Source of the DNA: Sediminibacterium sp.
GTDB taxonomy: Bacteria; Bacteroidota; Bacteroidia; Chitinophagales; Chitinophagaceae
Assembly (NCBI GenBank): GCA_027490265.1
Contig: JAIXYL010000123.1
Coordinates: 1-42,898, forward strand
Direction of reading: 5' to 3'
Length of the DNA stretch: 42,898 bases
Part shown: positions 40,847 through 42,898 of the stretch, piece by piece
How the letters are laid out: each line of letters begins with the position of its first letter
Position numbering within the stretch: position 1 is the stretch's first letter
Notes under the pieces: model-generated
What the model was told of the DNA's origin: nothing
What the model saw: only the letters and a program-made list of their open reading frames with translations
Database searches by the model: none
Made by a program: the position numbers and the translations under genes

Positions 40847-42898
40847 TTAACGACCCGCTTTTTGAATAAATGCCAATAACTCAGCATTAAAGTCTTCAGA
40901 AACCAACAAATCTTCTATGCTGATATGCATACGGTAACCCCAAAAATGATTTGGATTTGCAGGCACATTAATTTGTTCTTCCAAAGGATTGTCTCTTCTA
41001 ATTGTTTCACTCATGCCCATCAAATCTTGAATTTGAAAAACACTCCACATAGCAGGTGAATACAAATGTTGCAACACAATGGCTTTATTAATCCAAGCTT
41101 CACAATAAAATGGCGCATCACCCCACTGTCCTAATTCGTGATGATAAAATTGTTGAATTTTGGTTTTATCTTCTTCCCACCAACCTCTAATGGTACTCAT
41201 ATCGTGTGTAGATGGTGTCACTACACTTAAATATGGTGCATCGTTTGGATGAAAGAATGCCTTAGTTGGATCTTTTGGCATGCGTTGAATTTCTAAACTC
41301 AACAGCCCTAACTGTTGCATCACTTCTGGTACACAAGCAGGTACCATGCCAAGGTCTTCCCCACAAACCAACATATTGGTCACTCTTTTTAAAGCAGGCA
41401 GTTTTTGGTAAGCTTCTTGCTTCCAAAACATATCCTGATCACGGAAGAAATACCCAATATAAAGTTCTTTCAATTGCTGTTGGGTACCGTACTCTAAATA
41501 TTTAAACGAGCTGGTATGTTCAATACCAAATCTAAAATGAAATTGTTGACCAGTTCCATCAGCATCAAATAAAATGATATTGCTGATTAAACTAAACAGC
41601 CCTTTTTTAATTTTTTCATGGTGCACATCTTGTTCTAATCCTGCAAAATGTTGTTCTACCAATCGTTGGGTTTCAAAAGCTGGCTTTAAAGCATAAGTAC
41701 CATCTTTTTGGTCGGTTAAAAACAAACTTTTTACCAACTCATTGTCATAACCAAACACTTCCCAAAGGACTGCATCGGTAATATACGGCTGGGTATAACG
41801 CTGGTAATTAAACCAAATACCCTTCTGTGCAAAAGTAGAGAGGGCAATCGGGATCGCAGGCACAAAATGCCCCATAATGCCTTCTACTGCGTGCATTGGA
41901 ATGCTCCAAATCCTGAAAAACCCTAAAATATGATCAATTCTAAATGCATCAAAGTAATGACTCATCTGCGAGAAACGTTGCTTCCACCATGCAAAGCCAT
42001 CTTCCTGCATGCGTTGCCAATTATAAGTTGGGAATCCCCAGTTTTGACCAGTCACTGCAAAATCATCTGGTGGAGCACCAGCCTGAAAATCCATATGAAA
42101 TAACGAAGGATGTTGCCATGTATCTGCACCGTGTCTAAACACACCAATAGCAATATCGCCTTTGATAATTATTCCTTTTTCATGAGCATAAGCAGTTGCT
42201 TCAAGCAGTTGCACATGCAAATGGTATTGCAAATAATAATGAAATGCTATATCCGTATAAGCAGCTGAACTGGGGTCAATCAATTCAGCAATATCTTTGG
42301 CTTTGTATTGTTTATATGCAGGCCACTTGCTAAATTCAACCGTGCCATATGCATCTCTTAAATAACAGAACACCGCATAAGATTCAAGCCAATGTTTATT
42401 GGCTTCAAAGAAATCTAAAAATGCTGGTGAAGCTAATAAGGTTTGTCCATCTGTCTTGTACACTTTTTTAGCAAAACTTAATTTGGCTTGAATAACTGCT
42501 GCATAATCAACTGTTTTATGCGCATTCAATTGCCCCCTTTCTTTTTCTAATTGTTGCAATTGTTTTGCATGTGAAGTACCCGCTAATCTTGTCAAATTAA
42601 GGTATAAAGGATGCAACGCAAATGCAGATATTGCAGCATAAGGATAAGAATCTTTTTCAGTATTGGTGGCTGTTGTATCATTAACAGGCAATAACTGAAT
42701 CATTTTGATACCTACACGTGCTGCCCAATTGACCAACTGCATTAGGTCTGAAAATTCACCCACACCAAAACTAGATTCAGTTCGCAAACTGAAAACCGGA
42801 ATCGCAACACCTGCTCCTTTCCAAGATTGATTGGGCAAATAGGTAAACCCATCATTCACAATGGTCAATTGGTGATTGGTTGGGCTTTGGTGTAATAC
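40847..42898 (-). CDS. malQ: 4-alpha-glucanotransferase, GH77; N-terminus outside window
   Basis: Transfers alpha-1,4-glucan chains in glycogen/maltodextrin use. 683 codons to the window edge; the TTG at 42868 is only the first start-like codon and the frame stays open past it, so I treat it as truncated. GH77 core: 'GVAIPVFSLRTESSFGVGEF' near the N-terminus, nucleophile in 'DAFRIDHILGFFRIWSI', acid/base in 'LVCGEDLGMVP' and 'VVTPSTHDMSTIRGWW'. Bacteroidota relatives have two starch-binding CBM20 domains ahead of this core, as in plant DPE2, and these probably lie upstream. It overlaps the dipeptide epimerase if that starts at 40887. Confidence 0.93.
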   Translation of the reverse strand, partial: VLHQSPTNHQLTIVNDGFTYLPNQSWKGAGVAIPVFSLRTESSFGVGEFSDLMQLVNWAARVGIKMIQLLPVNDTTATNTEKDSYPYAAISAFALHPLYLNLTRLAGTSHAKQLQQLEKERGQLNAHKTVDYAAVIQAKLSFAKKVYKTDGQTLLASPAFLDFFEANKHWLESYAVFCYLRDAYGTVEFSKWPAYKQYKAKDIAELIDPSSAAYTDIAFHYYLQYHLHVQLLEATAYAHEKGIIIKGDIAIGVFRHGADTWQHPSLFHMDFQAGAPPDDFAVTGQNWGFPTYNWQRMQEDGFAWWKQRFSQMSHYFDAFRIDHILGFFRIWSIPMHAVEGIMGHFVPAIPIALSTFAQKGIWFNYQRYTQPYITDAVLWEVFGYDNELVKSLFLTDQKDGTYALKPAFETQRLVEQHFAGLEQDVHHEKIKKGLFSLISNIILFDADGTGQQFHFRFGIEHTSSFKYLEYGTQQQLKELYIGYFFRDQDMFWKQEAYQKLPALKRVTNMLVCGEDLGMVPACVPEVMQQLGLLSLEIQRMPKDPTKAFFHPNDAPYLSVVTPSTHDMSTIRGWWEEDKTKIQQFYHHELGQWGDAPFYCEAWINKAIVLQHLYSPAMWSVFQIQDLMGMSETIRRDNPLEEQINVPANPNHFWGYRMHISIEDLLVSEDFNAELLAFIQKAGR

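Noticed and set aside
42868-42868. TTG start of the GH77 gene
   Set aside because: No start context, and the frame continues upstream without a stop to the window edge.

Overview
The window is an AT-rich chromosomal segment from a Bacteroidota bacterium, most likely of the family Chitinophagaceae (inferred; no 16S gene is present). The pointers are promoters of the Bacteroidota type (TAnnTTTG about 7 bases upstream of the start of transcription), a type IX secretion C-terminal sorting domain, the rpmB-rpmG-DUF4295-ftsY block, few Shine-Dalgarno sequences and many Bacteroidota-only families. No phage, insertion sequence, CRISPR array or plasmid gene was seen.

Layout. 1-7.8 kb: a partial secreted DUF5077/DUF3472-like protein, magnesium transporter mgtE, prfB with its programmed +1 frameshift, and a giant secreted protein with 18 NHL repeats. 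7.8-8.2 kb: RNase P RNA. 8.3-14.7 kb: Smr-domain protein, amino-acid permease, isoprenoid diphosphate synthase, small envelope proteins, ftsY and the ribosomal-protein genes. 15-24.7 kb: ordinary metabolism (anmK, a UbiD-family decarboxylase, pdxJ, purE, rocD), tRNA-Leu and tRNA-Gly, a glycosyltransferase and a serine hydrolase. 36.1-42.9 kb: tRNA-Cys, nucleoside phosphorylase, four-helix-bundle protein, dapF, corA, a Nudix hydrolase, a dipeptide epimerase and a GH77 glucanotransferase cut by the window edge.

The most interesting part is 24.7-36.1 kb, a sulfur-handling island of 16 genes in five transcription units. It encodes two persulfide-dioxygenase/rhodanese fusions, a stand-alone rhodanese, thioredoxin, OsmC, a two-gene YeeE/YedE (thiosulfate-type) transporter, a TsdA-like thiosulfate dehydrogenase, a porin, a TauE/SafE exporter, a YHS lipoprotein, a universal stress protein, several small membrane proteins and a Crp/Fnr-family regulator. 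Each of the five unit starts carries a palindrome related to GTAAC-N4-GTTAC whose centre lies 29.5 bases upstream of a TAnnTTTG-like box, that is about -41.5 from the predicted transcription start. This is the geometry of a class II activator site. The regulator is the last gene of the longest unit, so the island looks like a self-contained, autoregulated regulon for thiosulfate and sulfane-sulfur import, oxidation and export.

A second theme is leaderless transcription: four genes (prfB, the prenyl synthase, pdxJ, the four-helix protein) have TAnnTTTG exactly four bases before the ATG.
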